In this document: in pieces, positions 1 through 12,600 of the stretch
Position numbering within the stretch: the first letter of the stretch is position 1
How the letters are laid out: every line of letters begins with the position of its first letter
Assembly: GCA_025506515.1 (NCBI GenBank)
Contig: CM046457.1
Location: forward strand, 35,970,231-36,034,230
From: Flaveria trinervia
Taxonomy: Eukaryota; Streptophyta; Magnoliopsida; Asterales; Asteraceae
DNA: 64,000 nucleotides
Direction: 5' to 3'
Made by a program: the position numbers and the translations under genes
The notes under the pieces: generated by a model
The model's input: only the letters and a program-made list of their open reading frames with translations
Databases searched by the model: none
What the model was told of the DNA's origin: nothing

Positions 1-369
<369 letters not shown>

Positions 370-410
370 AAAAGTAATAATAATATTAATATTAATAGCA
401 ATCATAATAG

Positions 411-620
411 TAAAAAAAAACTCGGTTGTACCCGGTTCTGGACCCTACCCGGTCCGGACCCGACCCTAACCGGCTAGGCCGGGTAGGGTTTTTCAGACCA
501 CCAACCAGACCCGGGTTCGTACCCGGGTTCACCAATACCCGGGTACCACAAAACCCGGCCGGCCCGTACCCGGTTTGAACCTAATTCCGGATCCGGCCCA
601 ATACCCATTTTGTGCAACTC
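411..620. other. GC-rich CCCGG motif cluster, possible DNA-transposon end
   Basis: About 200 bp is packed with ACCCGG, CCCGGG and CCGGCC words, in sharp contrast to its A/T-rich surroundings. Its right edge reads, on the minus strand, AGAGTTGCACAAAATGGG followed by GGCC-rich sequence. Clusters of this kind occur next to the ends of plant hAT transposons. No matching opposite end, transposase or target duplication was found, so this is a tentative call for a fragment. Confidence 0.35.
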
Positions 621-2099
621 TATTTGTATGTAATTATTAATGGGTCTTTATTGTTGGGCTATCAACTAATAAAATAAAAGCCTAAAGATTGTGTCTAGTA
701 GTATGGTTTGTAAACTGGGCCATGGGCCATCAGTTTGGGTTCAGTAACAATTAAGCTGGAAACAATTAAATTGGGTCGGAAACAAACTTGACAAAGAAGT
801 ATCGGACGTCGTTGACAGCTTCCGCACACCTTCAACCGTCAAACGATTCATGATAGTATATGCATGTCTTGTGTGTAATTAGTAGTTTGAATTCAAAAGA
901 ACTTCAAGATTATCTTATATATATCTCTATTTCTATTTCTTTCAATTGTAACACACACAAACAATCTCAATTTCATATGTGAAATGGCTCCAATCAACCC
1001 CAAAAACAACTAGAAAACTCCCATTGTGTTCCAATAGTCACAAAGTTCAATCTAATTATCATATATCCCCTTAAAACATTAAACCACATTTAAAACTGAA
1101 TGTAGCATGCTTGACATTTGAAGTTACGTCGACTTTAATATGTTTTTCACAGAAAACAAAGGGTAGTTCATGACTTCCTTACATTTAACATCCTGCACTT
1201 CTATTCTCGTATCATGAATTAGATAAATGTCTATAAGTTTGGCTCCTAAACTGGTTAATGCATATGACAACAAAAGCTTAAATTATCACTCTAGTTTGGG
1301 CAGAAGCGATAACAAACTTATTTGGTGGCTTAATTAAATACTGTTCAAGCCTCATTTTTGCCTTAATGAACCCACCTTCATATTTCATATTCACACACTT
1401 TCTATTCTAAATTTAAAAGTTAATGTTTTATTTTTCCTCGCATCAGAAAAAGATGATACACAATTTATTTTCCTTCCTTTTTAAATTAAACCATTAGAAC
1501 CAACAAATAAATATATAAAAAAGTAAAACAACTAGCATAAGTAGAAACAACATTTACATTAGAACATTAAAACTATGTTATTTTATATAAAAGCAATATA
1601 ATGGCAATAATAATTCTAACTTACCATGTGTATTTCAAGTCCACTTCTTTGTATTTAAGCTCAAAATTATGTTGAAATTTGTACTCGAACATGGTGAAGT
1701 TATTTCAAGTCTTAAAATATCTTTCACAACTAAACATGAGCTTGTTAGCATAGACGCTCCAAAGCAGACTCCAAACTATGGTTTTAGGCTCATTTCGTTT
1801 GCAGGCTCTGATCAGTATAAGTACACTAGCAGACCCAAATATGAACTAGTATGATTACTTAAAAAAACATTTTTTAACATAGGCATTGGACTAGGGTTTC
1901 AGTGCCGATACTCATATAGGTTTGGTTATCATTGTTGGATATTAGATTTCCAATCATTGATAATATCATGTGCGATTGAGGTACAATCCAAAAAAATCAC
2001 ACTTTGGATAACAACAAAAGAATAACATCATGATATTTTTAAAAAAACACAAAAGTTAGTGGTGTTTAATTATTTAGAGAAATAAACATGGATTAATTA
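621..2099. other. A/T-rich stretch with no recognised gene
   Basis: No retroelement domain, RNA gene or clear repeat was recognised here. The only open frame of note is a 61-codon plus-strand ORF at 1669-1854 with no recognised family. It could be a chance ORF or an exon remnant of an old host gene. The sequence may be the host DNA, or an old element, into which element A inserted. Confidence 0.5.
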
Positions 2100-2910
2100 T
2101 GCATGACCGTTTGAGGAGGTTGGTCACTGACAACACAACACACAATGAGAAGAGTGAATTATAACACTTAATAGATCAAATGGGGAACTAGCAAACAATC
2201 ACACTTTGATACAAAGAAACATAAGTAATTTCGAGACAGAACAAGAATAACAGCACAAGTATATGGTTTTCAAGAATGCTGTATATTACTCTATAGTTCC
2301 TTACAAATGTTACAAAGTGTAAAAGGATTAAAGATTACAAAGGGACCTGAGATACATTATACTACATCCTACAGTTGGTCATACTTTGAACGCCAGCTGG
2401 ATACATGATCTAGACAATAATAAAATCAATGTAGATTTAAAAGACAAATTGTCTTTTGACTAGTGACAATGGCATGCCATAGCTCACATCCTAATATATT
2501 ACAATAATAGTAACGGTACATAAAGTAGAAAGTAGCAGACTCAAGACCTCAATGTACAGTTTACCAAAAGCATAGATCTTTCATGAACTTCTGAAAGTTG
2601 GTGAGTCAAACAGAGTTGCAACGGAAAGGTGGTCCAGCTTTATGGTAAAAGTACATCAGATAATAGCATGTACTTAAAAGTTTTCAGAAGAAATTTGTCT
2701 TCAAGTGTTGGCTTTGGAAGACTTTGTTTTAAAGCATCGTAAGACTTCATGTTTGGCTTCGAAAGATATTGGTCTTGGATTCGGAAGATTTTACACTTAG
2801 AATGTTTTCTAATACGGAATGTGAAACTTCTGCTTTAGCACTTGGTGCATGCATGTAGAATAGACTGTTTGGATGTTTTGGGTTGTATCAGCCTTATATG
2901 AATCCTTACA
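2100..2910 (-). repeat. 3' LTR of element A
   Basis: On the minus strand it starts TGTAAGGATTC, like the LTRs of element D, and ends GGTCATGCA, giving TG...CA ends and a length of about 811 bp. It is preceded, on the minus strand, by a degenerate polypurine tract (CTAGGGGCAG). It carries several decayed copies of the TTCCGAAG motif around 2690-2800. It is clearly more diverged from the D LTRs than these are from each other. Confidence 0.85.
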
Positions 2911-2974
2911 AACTGCCCCTAGGCTAATGCTATCAAAACATTTGAATACTTCAAATATTGACAATCCTTATTAT

Positions 2975-5900
2975 GATAATGATCATGCCTTTCTTCATAA
3001 GATGGTCAGGATCATTTAAACTCTCAAAATGTCTTCTCATCTCGAAGAGATCATGTAGAGGTAGATTGAACATGTCTTGCCATGTGTAGACATCTTATAC
3101 ACCTTGATCTCTGATGACATGTCATCTTTCTGGATTAGTAGAGTAAGTCCAAGACAAGATGGGTCTTCCTGATGCCAGAGGAGCTAGCTGGATTGGAGTT
3201 GGTGGAGCTTCCTCTTGTTGAACATTCTCAAGATGTTCTGACTCATCTTGAGATTTGGAGATGGATGCCTATTTCTTCTTCTTCTTAGACTTTGGATTAG
3301 AAGCCATCCTTTTTCTCCTCTTTGAACTTTTTAACTGAGAAGACTGACCTACAACAGCTTGTTGACCATCTTTGCCTTGCTCAGTTGGGTTTTCCTCTCT
3401 CATAGGTTTAGATTGAGAGAGGATAAAACCTGCCGTGGATCAGAAGATGAAGCTTGTTGAGACTCAACATGAGGTCCAGGTTGTGTTGTCTCAAAAGGTT
3501 CAACCTTAACCTCCAATTCTTGAGGTACTCGACTCGTTGGGGAGTGTAAGTCAACAAGTTCTCCTCTTTTGATCTTCTGCTTGATCACCGTAATGTGCTC
3601 ATCCATAGTAAATAAAGACATAGGGCCAAGTCTCTTTCTGGAGAATCCATACAGCTTCAAGAAGCTTATCATCCTTTGCCTATCAGTAGACTTCTTCATA
3701 CTATTTTGGAAGATGACTCTTGACATTGTAGCCTCTTCCCTCGTCTTTCTCTTTGTTTTCTTTCTTTCTTTGAGTACCTTAAGTACAAGCTTCTTAAGAT
3801 ACTCAAACTAAATGTACTCAAAGGACAAGGAAAGAAGTGCATCTACCTGATATTGTCCTGTGGCACTCAGGTAGTTGATCATGTTGATCCTATCAGTTTC
3901 TTTATCTACCTAAGTTTCTTGTGGAGCCATAACCTCTTGTATAGGGCTTTCTTCAATTGGGGAAAGGGTAGGAACATGTTTGTAGAGCCTTCTGTCTCTT
4001 TTCTTCCTTAACTTGAAGAAGCAATCTTGCATTCTCTTCCACCTTCCTTTCTCTTGACATTTCCATGTCAGCTTCATTAATTCCTCTAAGGGGAGGGATA
4101 TAATATTATCAATATTATAGTTCTTGGTCTGTAAGTAAGTAATCCTGACTACCATCAACTTATCATTTTGAGTGTTTGGTCTAGGAGCAGCCCTGATTGC
4201 AGCAAACATGAAGCGAGCAGACCTAGCAACGGAAATTTCTCCCCTTAGCTTCCTTTTCCTCTCTCTCCTCCTCCTCAATCTCCTCAGGACTCAGTTTCCT
4301 TTTTCATTTGTCACTCATAGACCTTTGTGACTTAGCGTGGAGAGAGCTCTAGCCTTCATTGCTTGGTGTAGCATATAAGCTTTGGCCAGAGAGAGGTTCA
4401 GATGCACCTTCACCAGGAGGTGTCTCATCAAGGGAATGGACTTCTAAAGTAGTTGTAGGTGTGATAGGGCTCTCAGGTTCAATCATTGGGCCTTCAGTCA
4501 AGGTTTTACCTTTGAAGCTAAACTCAGGGTCTGCCTCAACATCCAGTTGACCAATGACATTGCCTGATTGCTTCTCTCTCCTTCTAAGACTGAACTCTTC
4601 AGTAATCCTATCTTGAATCCTTTGATTTAATTTGTCAGCTTGTCTAGATTGGCTTGGATTGACAAGTGGCATGTTGATAAGGTCAAATCCTTCATAGTAG
4701 TTCAAAGTTTGAAAATTGAAGACTTCTTGTTGCCCTTGAACTCTTTAAAGAATAAAGGCTCCTCTGTTAGCATCATACATTCACCTTATGATGTAGTTGG
4801 AAGTTTCTTGAGGTGGAGATAACACAACCCTTAGAATGCCTTCCTTAAAAAGTCTCAGAATGAAGGAGTCTATAGAGTTCATATCAATATGAACTTGAGG
4901 AAGTTGTTGAGCATTAACAACTGCAAGTGAGGATGGTGAGTCCTCAAAGTCATCCTCCATGAAGAACTCCTAGTTTTTGTGATTGTAATGACTTTCTCCC
5001 CCTTTTTGGTAGCATCACCCTCTTGCATAGGTGAGCTAGGAGTTAGGTCAATCACATTCACAGGTTCTTGTGTTCCTGGTTGATCTCTTCTTAAAGGTCT
5101 CCCAGCTAGTTTCTCCTTGAGATAAGAAATCTCAAGTTGCTAATCATTGACACTATTATGTAAGGTAGTCACCTGAGATTCCAAGTGACTAACCTTAGAG
5201 ACTAGATAGATGCATGTTTTTGATATTTTTTGCACCTTTAGTCTCAGATTCTCCTCTTCTTCATCAGAAGATTCATTAGGGGATGAGATAATTGGACCAA
5301 ATTCCTCAGTCTCACCACAGCATAATGTTCTTGGCTGTTGGTTTTCCTCTGCTCACTGACTACTTCAGATCGAGTATTAGTGGACTGAGTTGCCATGGTT
5401 AAGGTCTTATATATATAATCACTTGTAGAAGTGAGGGCCTTTTCCATATTGACCTCCTGAATAGGATTAGGAAGATCCACCTCAGTGGTAGGTAGATGAT
5501 GTGGGCTAGACATGAGAGAGTTAGGAGCACTCATTTCTCTTTGAGTAAGGGAAGAGTATAGAGACTCATGATACTCATTGAATCCCAAGTCCTCATCACC
5601 ATATAAGTCAAAGCTGGGGATTGGTTGGTTATGATCTAAAGGCTGGGGATGGTAACTTTCCCCTAAATGTTGCTCACTAGAGTGTTAAGACTCTGAGTTA
5701 AGGCTTATGGTTGTTAGGCTAATGAGTTCATCATTCTGAGCATGAGGAACCTCAGGACTGATAGTTGAAGTAATAGGATTGGTTTGCTCCTTAGGAGAAG
5801 TGGGAGCTTCAGTGTCCACTTCCTCCGTGTGGACAGTATTATAGGGGCCTGCATAAACTGAGTAACTTGTGAAAGGGGTTCATTAGGATCTTCTTTTGTA

Positions 5901-6701
5901 GGTGAGGGTGATTTGTGGCTGTTTTGGTGGTTGAGAGGTAGAAGGTGTGGGTTCAACACTAGCTTGTGTTGCTAGGTTGTCACCTTGAGCAATGAGCTCT
6001 AACATTTTGGGGACAAGGGTTGTTTCTACCCTAGAGAAGCCAATAGTTGACTTTTCAAAATTTTAAAGATACCAGGCTTCATCTATCCCAATTAAGAATA
6101 TTACTTGTTTCCCTCAACTGTGAGCCCATTTTATAGTTGAGAATGTGTTGAACATATCTAGGAAACATATAATATTCTAAGGAGTCCAAGTTAGCAAGAA
6201 AATTTGTATAAACAAATTAAGAGTACCTAAACTTGACCCCCTAAACCATCCCATGCACATGAAGTAAGTACTTTCACTGGGAGGAGACATTCCCTTTTCT
6301 AAAGGTCTTGACAGAAAAATATCCCTCATAGCCCATCTTCTCAAAGGAGTTGTTGATAGCTTCCTTGGGAAAGGACAAGTCACCTTCCTCATCATCCAAC
6401 TGAAGATGGGTATTTATGATGGCTGGAGTGATGAAGATTGTCTTCCCCTGCACTGTGGCAGACAGTGCCTTCTCCCCATCCAAGATGACCTCTTGACAGG
6501 TCTACCAGAATTCAAGCAAATGATCCTCATAAAGAATAGGATCTATGGTAAGGCAGGTGGAATAGTTGGATAGAGCCAAAAATTTTTGATAAACCTCTGT
6601 GAAATGAGGATCTTTCTTAGAGTGCAATAGAGCCACTTGATTGTGTTGCCTGTGTAACTGCATGGAGAAGTTTGGGTCATTTATGCGGTTGAGGTGGCCA
6701 T
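2975..6701 (-). pseudogene. Broken aORF of element A
   Basis: This is the additional ORF downstream of pol, equivalent to 54907-58702 in element D. It is split over several frames: a start near 6701 and then segments about 6483-6177, 5588-5244, 4705-4349, 4278-3910 and 3726-3400. The N-terminal part has the block shared by the aORFs in this window (FITPAIIN, then a leucine-rich stretch). A Pro/Ser/Thr-rich middle, a coiled-coil-like region near 5100-5230 and a lysine-rich stretch near 3270-3320 follow. A one-base shift just after the start and many internal stops make it non-functional. The N-terminal block resembles proteins annotated as putative plant transposon protein. No signal peptide or membrane segment was seen. 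Confidence 0.8.
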
Positions 6702-7053
6702 TTGAGAAAGCTTAGAGGTGAAGGAACTAAAGAACAAAGGCAGTTTCAAAGAGAAGTTTGGGAATTTAGGTCTGGGAGAAGATGAAGATAATAAAGAAAG
6801 AGGGGGAACCGTTTGGTTTATATATGAAATGGATTTCAGACAAAGTTAATGAAAGAGGATAAACTTTAAAATCCAGATGTCAGCCCCACCTCTAAAAAGG
6901 TAGTTTGCGTTTTGCTCAAAAGGTAGTTTTCTTGGAAGTCGAAAATCTTCCGAAGGTTAATTATCCTAATAGACAACTTAGGACACACAGATTTTAGAAA
7001 TAATATGAATTAATTTTAAGAAAAAGCTACTCAAGGTTAATTATCCTAATAGC
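6702..7053 (-). promoter_or_regulatory. Element A pol-aORF spacer with TATA box
   Basis: This non-coding spacer lies between RNase H and the aORF. TATATAAA (minus strand, about 6817-6824) lies some 115 bp upstream of the aORF start and is followed by a C/T-rich leader, as in element D. One full TTCCGAAG motif remains near 6947, whereas D has about eleven, so most of the array has been lost or has decayed here. Confidence 0.55.
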
Positions 7054-7834
7054 TTATATGAGATAATTAAATCTTTTCTCATCAAAAGCTTTAGTGAACA
7101 AATCAACATATTGTTCATTTGTGTTAACCTTGACTAGTTTGATTAAACATTTATCAAAATCATTATCTAATAAAATGATACCTGATATTGATGTGTTTTG
7201 TCCTTGAGTGCTGCACATGATTCTCTGTAATGGAGATGGCACTATTGTTGTGTATGTGAATGGGAGCTCTTTAAAGTTGAACCATAGTCCAACATTTGAT
7301 TCAATATCCAAAGTACTTGAGCATAACAACTTGCAGCAGCAATGTATTCAGCTTGAGCAGTTGAAGCAGAGAAATAGGATTGCTTCTTGCATAGCCATGA
7401 GACAATCCTTCCACCAAGAAACTGACATCCCCCTAATGTAGACTTTGTAGTCATATTGCATCCACCATAATCACTATCTATATATGCATATAGATTGAAG
7501 TAAAAATTCTTTGGATACCAAAGGCTAAGTGTTGAAGCACCTTTGAGATATCTTAAAATTCTATTGATAGTGATAAGATGTGACATCTTGGGACTGGCTT
7601 GATATCTTGCACAAACACATGTGGCAAACATGATATCAAACCTGCTAAGTGTAAGGTACATAAAAGACCCAATCATAGCCCTATAGAGATGTTCATCCAC
7701 ACACTCCCCTTCAAGGTTAGGCCCAAGGGAGTGGTTTCTTGCTATGGGTGTCTTAGCAACCTTGCAATCAGTCATGTTGAACCTCTTGAATATATCTTGA
7801 ACATACTTTGACTGGGCTTGATAATGATATTCTC
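7054..7834 (-). pseudogene. Element A pol remnant: RT C-terminus and RNase H
   Basis: The translated minus strand shows the copia reverse transcriptase tail (QSKYVQDIFKRFNMTDC), the MIGSFMYL block, then RNase H landmarks (DSDYGGC, GGCQFLGGR, AEYIAAASC). It aligns closely with element D 53390-54165. Two overlapping frames (about 7834-7242 and 7329-7054) show a frameshift near the end. Everything upstream of the RT tail is absent because the element is cut at 7834. This remnant cannot be a working enzyme. Confidence 0.9.
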
Positions 7835-8580
7835 TGTTGATGTGAATCAACAAGGACCAAATATGATGATTGAGTCAATGTTTGTAAGGCGAAATCAAAC
7901 AATCAAGGAACATTGAATGCAAGAAATACTTATAAATGTTGTTTGTATTAATGAAGGTAATCGGTTACAATGAATGTTGGGATTTGCATTAAACAGTAAC
8001 AAGTCACCTTGTAAACATAAGACTAAAAAAAGATTCTAGTTGTCTAGAATGTGTATCAACAGTCACCTCACATACAAGGTTTTCTGTTTTATTTATAGGC
8101 TGACAAAATGACTTTTACAAAATAACTAAACTACCCCTGACCTATACATCGGAGAACTAGTCTAAGTCTTCATCAGCATTTCTTTTGTTCATCCACATTG
8201 ACTAATGCGGATGGATGTGTTGATCTTGATAAATATTTCTTTTGGTCTTCAGCATTAGTGTTTGGTCATCAGTATTAACAAATGCTGATGAACAAGCACT
8301 TATGCGCATTTGCTTCTGCTCATTTGCCTTATTAAATGTGAATGTACAAATACTGGTCAGCATTTGTTTCCGGTTATCCCATTAGTAAATGCGGATGTAC
8401 AAATACTTGTCAGCATTTGTTTTTGGCTATCCACATTTGTTAATGCGGAAGAACAAATACTTGTCAGCATGTGTTCTATGTCATCCGCATATACAAATGT
8501 GGTTAGCCGACACTTGTATTCTTCTTTGCAGATTCTTCTTTCACATATGTTCTTGGACTTGTGGGATTTCCAACTGAACA
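7835..8580 (-). repeat. Isolated LTR of family F (possible solo LTR)
   Basis: This block cuts element A and has TG...CA ends in both directions (TGTTGATGTG on the left, CAACTGAACA on the right). On the minus strand it contains TATAAATA (8090-8097) downstream of an array (about 8160-8510) of the motif AAATGCGGATGAACAA and close variants, which is the LTR layout of the other elements here. No primer site, polypurine tract or internal coding sequence adjoins it. The five bases on each side (TTCTC and ACCAT) do not match, so it is not a clean solo LTR. The same motif recurs at 63958-64000 inside element G, so F and G may be one family. Confidence 0.6.
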
Positions 8581-9111
8581 ACCATCAACCCACCACTTGA
8601 AATGGCATGTATGATGTTAGGGTTTAACAATGTAATAAACTAAAGCTTACCAAATGATAATTATAGCTGACTGAAGATCTCATTATACAAGTTCAGAGAC
8701 AAAATTTATTATCAGAAGAAAACAAATACAAGACAAACTCAACATCAAGACAACAAGAAAAGTCAAAATTAGGTCATGATGTAATATTAGTACAAATAGA
8801 CCCACTAGTATATTTTTGCAAGTGTGGCTTTTATGTGTGTGTTTCTCATGGTGTAAATCACCATCCAAGGAGAAATCCTCTCCTTTGAGTGGGTTTGGTT
8901 TCACCAGCCATCTATGATTCTCATTGTAACTTGTTTAACAACATCAATGAAATGATAACATTATTATTATCCATCTTATTGTTCTTTGATTCACACACGT
9001 CCACCCATCTTAATTTTGTTTTCTAGATCTGAACGAGATGAATCCTAAGATCCAAGAAAAATGAATCTGAAATATTGATTTAGCAAAATGTTATCAGAGT
9101 TGTTGTTTGTT
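8581..9111 (+). repeat. Possible remnant LTR plus primer-site-like sequence
   Basis: No coding sequence was found. A stretch starting TGTTAGGG (8615) and ending TTTAGCA (9085) is followed three bases later by TGTTATCAGAG (9089-9099), one mismatch from the standard primer site TGGTATCAGAG. It could therefore be a ~470 bp LTR of an unrelated copia element, cut off right after its primer site. No partner LTR is in the window, so this rests on the ends and the primer-site-like word only. Confidence 0.35.
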
Positions 9112-9278
9112 AGATCACAGTTGATCGTGTTCTAATCATTCGTAACATTTCATTAATCGTTGAATTGATTTGAACTGTGTTCTCCCTGATTGGATCGCCA
9201 ATCAAATAGGATTTCACACTATTTGAGTTGGTATACGCGCATAATCAGTTAGTACTCCGTACGTACACGATCCTAACA
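9112..9278 (+). repeat. Element B 5' LTR remnant (last ~167 bp)
   Basis: It matches the end of the B 3' LTR (33660-33818), including the stretch CCAATCAAATAGGATT and the terminal GATCCTAACA. The upstream ~580 bp of the LTR, with its TATA box and motif array, is missing, so this copy has lost its 5' promoter. Confidence 0.88.
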
Positions 9279-9280
9279 AG

Positions 9281-9292
9281 TGGTATCAGAGC
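9281..9292 (+). other. Element B primer binding site
   Basis: TGGTATCAGAGC lies two bases after the 5' LTR end. It is complementary to the 3' end of plant initiator-methionine tRNA, the usual primer of Ty1/copia reverse transcription. Confidence 0.93.
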
Positions 9293-9489
9293 TTTGGCTC
9301 TTGATTTTACGTGTGATTCGATCGTTTTGGTGTAAAAATCACATTTTTCATCCAAAAACACCATCTTTTTGAGTAAACAGTTTTTTTGACGTCTCCAAAT
9401 AAAAAAATTCATGTTTTTCGGCTTACGGCATATTAGGGTTTGTGAAAAATCGTATTTTGGTGTCAAAGTACCAAAAATCTTCGAATTTT

Positions 9490-9760
9490 CAAATCCAGCA
9501 GCCTCGGTCGCACGATTGGCTCAATTGCACGAATGAACTCAATCGCACCTTCCATACGCACGATTGAACTCAGTCGCTCATCCATTCGTACGACTGAACA
9601 CCCCATTCGCAATGTTCATCCGCACTTGCTCAATCGCACGATTGACTCATCCGCATTGGTTCAATCACACGATTGATTCATCTGCATTAGTCCATCCGCA
9701 CGATTGACCCTATCACATATCTCCATTTGCACCAGTGAAACAATTTTGTTCTAACTCTCA
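9490..9760 (+). repeat. Element B leader motif array
   Basis: The untranslated leader between primer site and gag holds about a dozen imperfect copies of the word YGCACGATTGA/ACTGA, alternating with CATCCGCA-type words. The same motif recurs in the B and E LTRs and in both pol-aORF spacers. The rest of the leader, 9293-9489, shows nothing recognisable. Confidence 0.8.
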
Positions 9761-9772
9761 AAGTATAAAGTA

Positions 9773-12590
9773 ATGGAAGATCAGTACTCGGTATTTACTG
9801 TAGGTAGGGACTCGCGTATCCAGAACCTGTTACTTCTGGAATATGAGATTCGGAATCACAATAAGCCGCCTAAGCTTATCACACTAGACAATTACCCACA
9901 ATGGAAGCAAAGGTTCAAATTTATCTAAATGGTGTTGATCCCAATCTGTGGGAATCAATCGAGACTGCTTACAGTATGCCGGTTGGTGCCGATGGCGTCA
10001 AACTTACTCTAGGCGGCATGACTGATAGCTAGAAGGTAAAGTACAATGCTAAGAAGAAGGTGTATGCTCTGTTAACTCAGTCTATACCTAAGGATATATT
10101 CCACTAATTTTCTGAGAATAAACAGGCAAAGAAATTATAGGAGGCTCTGGAAAAGCGATACGATAGGAATGCATCGTTAAAAGCTTAAAGGCTAAGGCTT
10201 TGAAGAAAGAGTTCGATAACTTCTCATCGATGGGTAAAGAGAGCTTGGATGATGTCATAGACCGATTCTACCATTTAATGAATGAACTGCACACTCATGG
10301 GGTTACAACATCAATGGAAGATAAGGTATCAAGCTTTGCCGATGGTCTGCCGGAGAAGTGGGACTTGTTTGTGTCTAATTTGAGACAGAACAATTTACTG
10401 GCAAAGTTAGGCATAAACGACTTCATCCTGAAACTAAGGGAGGAGGAACTGAGGATGAAGTACAGGTCTCAAAAAGGATCTTATGATTAGAACCCGTCTC
10501 TGTATAATTCATCTTCCACCTCAAAAAGCTCAGGAGCACCACTTCAAACTGCATTTGTGTCAAGTTCAGCAGCTCCTCCGCAAGCCTCTACTTCAGGGTC
10601 TGAAACGTCAGGGTCATCTTGCACCCAATATATAGCACCTGAAGCAAACACTACGAAGTTGAAGACCGAGAATCTTGAGAATATCACTCTAGAGGTGGCA
10701 AAGGAGCATATGGACCTCTTAGCTACGATTGTTCATTCTTATGATGGTTTAGTTGTAGGAAAGATCGGAAATTGTCATCTGGCTGATGAGGATTACGAGC
10801 AGGTGGACGAGAATGAATTGGAAAGAATGGACATTAAGTGGGTGTTGGTAAGTGCTGTTCGTAGAGCCAAGAAGTTTGTGAAGAAAAATGGATAGAACTT
10901 GATAGCTACAAAGGATACAACTTTTGGTTTCGACAAAACCAAAGTTACCTGTTTTAACTATGGAGAAAAAGGGCACTTTAAACGTGAATGTGTAAAGCCC
11001 AGGAAAATAGGTAACAGGAATCCTTTCTCATCATTCAACCGTAAAGACAAACCACGAGTGAAGCCACATCATCAAGCAAAGATCCTAAGGCTTTGACTGC
11101 ATAAGATGACGAAGGTCAAGATTGGACTTTTCGGTTTCTATCTCCGGGAGAGTCAAACATTGCAAATGTTGAGGTTTTGGATGATGACACTGCAAGTGAA
11201 GGTGATATAGCAGTTGAACTAGTAATGTCAGACCATGAAGATACTGCTAATATGGTCACTCACCTGAATGAAGAGGAACTCAGAACTACAGTTTCAGAAT
11301 CTCCAGCAACTGAGAAGTCAAACTCTGCATCGATGGCTGATTCAACCGGTTGTCTTCACAGGTAAGTACCACTGACCAACTTTTTGATAATCATGCTTGT
11401 GATAAATGTAATAATTTTGGAGACAGCATAGATTCAAAATTTGCTAGGTTATTAGATCACAATGATAGCTTAGTAAATGACTTCCAACTGGGCATAGAAG
11501 CCAACAAGATTTTAAAACAAAATGAGCACAGTTATAAAGAGAAAATAGAGCTTTTAAATAAACAACTAAGGGAAACCGAAGTTGTTGCTTTTAACCAAGA
11601 AAATGACATAAAGTTCTATTTAAACTCCCTAGAAGAAACTAAGAAAGAAAAAGCAGTTTTGGAAGTCGAAGTAAACTCATTAAAACAAAAACTGCACAGT
11701 TGGATAAGTTCGTCTCATATAGTCCAACACTTAGTGAGAGAACGAAACAATGGGGAGGGGTTGGGATACAAAGTGGTTTCACCACCACATGAGACAATGT
11801 TAAATGCTAAATGTAGACCAACAAATAACAACCCTGTCAATGATCATGTAGTGTCCACTCCTCTAGTTAGTGATCTAGATTCCACGAGTAAATCAGTGGA
11901 ATCTACCACTAAACAGTAGGAGGCCACCTTAAAGTCTCAAGGTAAAATGCATATTGTTAATTTGGATGTGCAATTTGAAAAGGTTAAGGTGAGTCAGGTT
12001 CTAACATGTCTAATTTTGAACCTAAAAAGAATAAACAAGTTAACCAACCTTGTGCACCATGTCTTAGTCCAAATAAACAAAAGGGTAAAGATATTAACAA
12101 TGTTCAAACAATGAATTTTGCTAAAGAAGTTAAAGCATCTAAACAAGATGTGTCCAAACCCAAACAAACTAAAGTCATATGTGTGTCACACACTTCCCCA
12201 CAGAAACAGTTCCACCAACGTATAGAAAGTAGATCATGCTACAACTGTGGAAAGTATAGACACATTGCTTCTACCTGTCCTTATTATCAAACACTAAGGA
12301 AGAAGGTTGAACTTCATGACACTAAACCAAGTTCTTCAAAATGGAGCTCTATTACTCCACTAAAAAGAACTAGTGAACATAAAGTTCAAAGCATTAGCCA
12401 GTCATCTGTTTATCACAAACAGGCCTTACACAAAATTGGCCTATGGAAAGAAAAATCAAGTACAGTGTCTGATAATGAGAACAAGAAGAAAATAGATCTG
12501 CCCTCACCCTCAAATGGATAGTGGGTAGAATTTATGATGTGTGATGCCTCCGGAGCCAAGTCAGTTAAGGCTTGGGTCCCTAACCTAAAC
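9773..12590 (+). pseudogene. gag: Element B gag, broken
   Basis: This is the retrotransposon capsid/nucleocapsid gene. The start is ATG at 9773 (MEDQYSVF), where element E has ATA. A UBN2-type capsid region is readable at about 10140-10490. The first zinc knuckle is near 10951-10995 and reads CFNYGEKGHFKREC, so the second cysteine is now tyrosine. A long coiled coil follows (about 11430-11700, rich in E, K, L and N). A second, intact knuckle is near 12237-12280 (CYNCGKYRHIASTC). Gag ends with KAWVPNLN and TAA near 12591. Stops and frameshifts near 9926, 10487, 10895 and 11095 break it into at least six pieces. Confidence 0.88.
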
Positions 12591-12600
12591 TAATCATTTC

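Larger units (their letters stand above)
2100..7834 (-). mobile_element. Element A: 5'-truncated Sirevirus-like Ty1/copia retrotransposon
   Basis: Reading leftwards from 7834 the order is: end of reverse transcriptase and RNase H, spacer with TATA box, aORF, polypurine tract, 3' LTR. Integrase, protease, gag and the 5' LTR are missing; the copy stops at the LTR-like sequence starting at 7835. It belongs to the same family as the complete element D (47153-59557): RNase H, aORF and LTR all align in the same order, including the shared TTCCGAAG-type motif. With the 5' end lost, no target duplication can be checked. Confidence 0.9.

Noticed and set aside
1669..1854. 61-codon ORF as a host gene exon
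   Set aside because: No recognisable domain, no splice signals that could be tied to it, and it is short enough to be chance; mentioned only within the unassigned stretch.
7835..8580. Clean solo LTR with target duplication
   Set aside because: The flanking five bases differ (TTCTC versus ACCAT) and element A does not resume on the right side, so only an isolated LTR is claimed.
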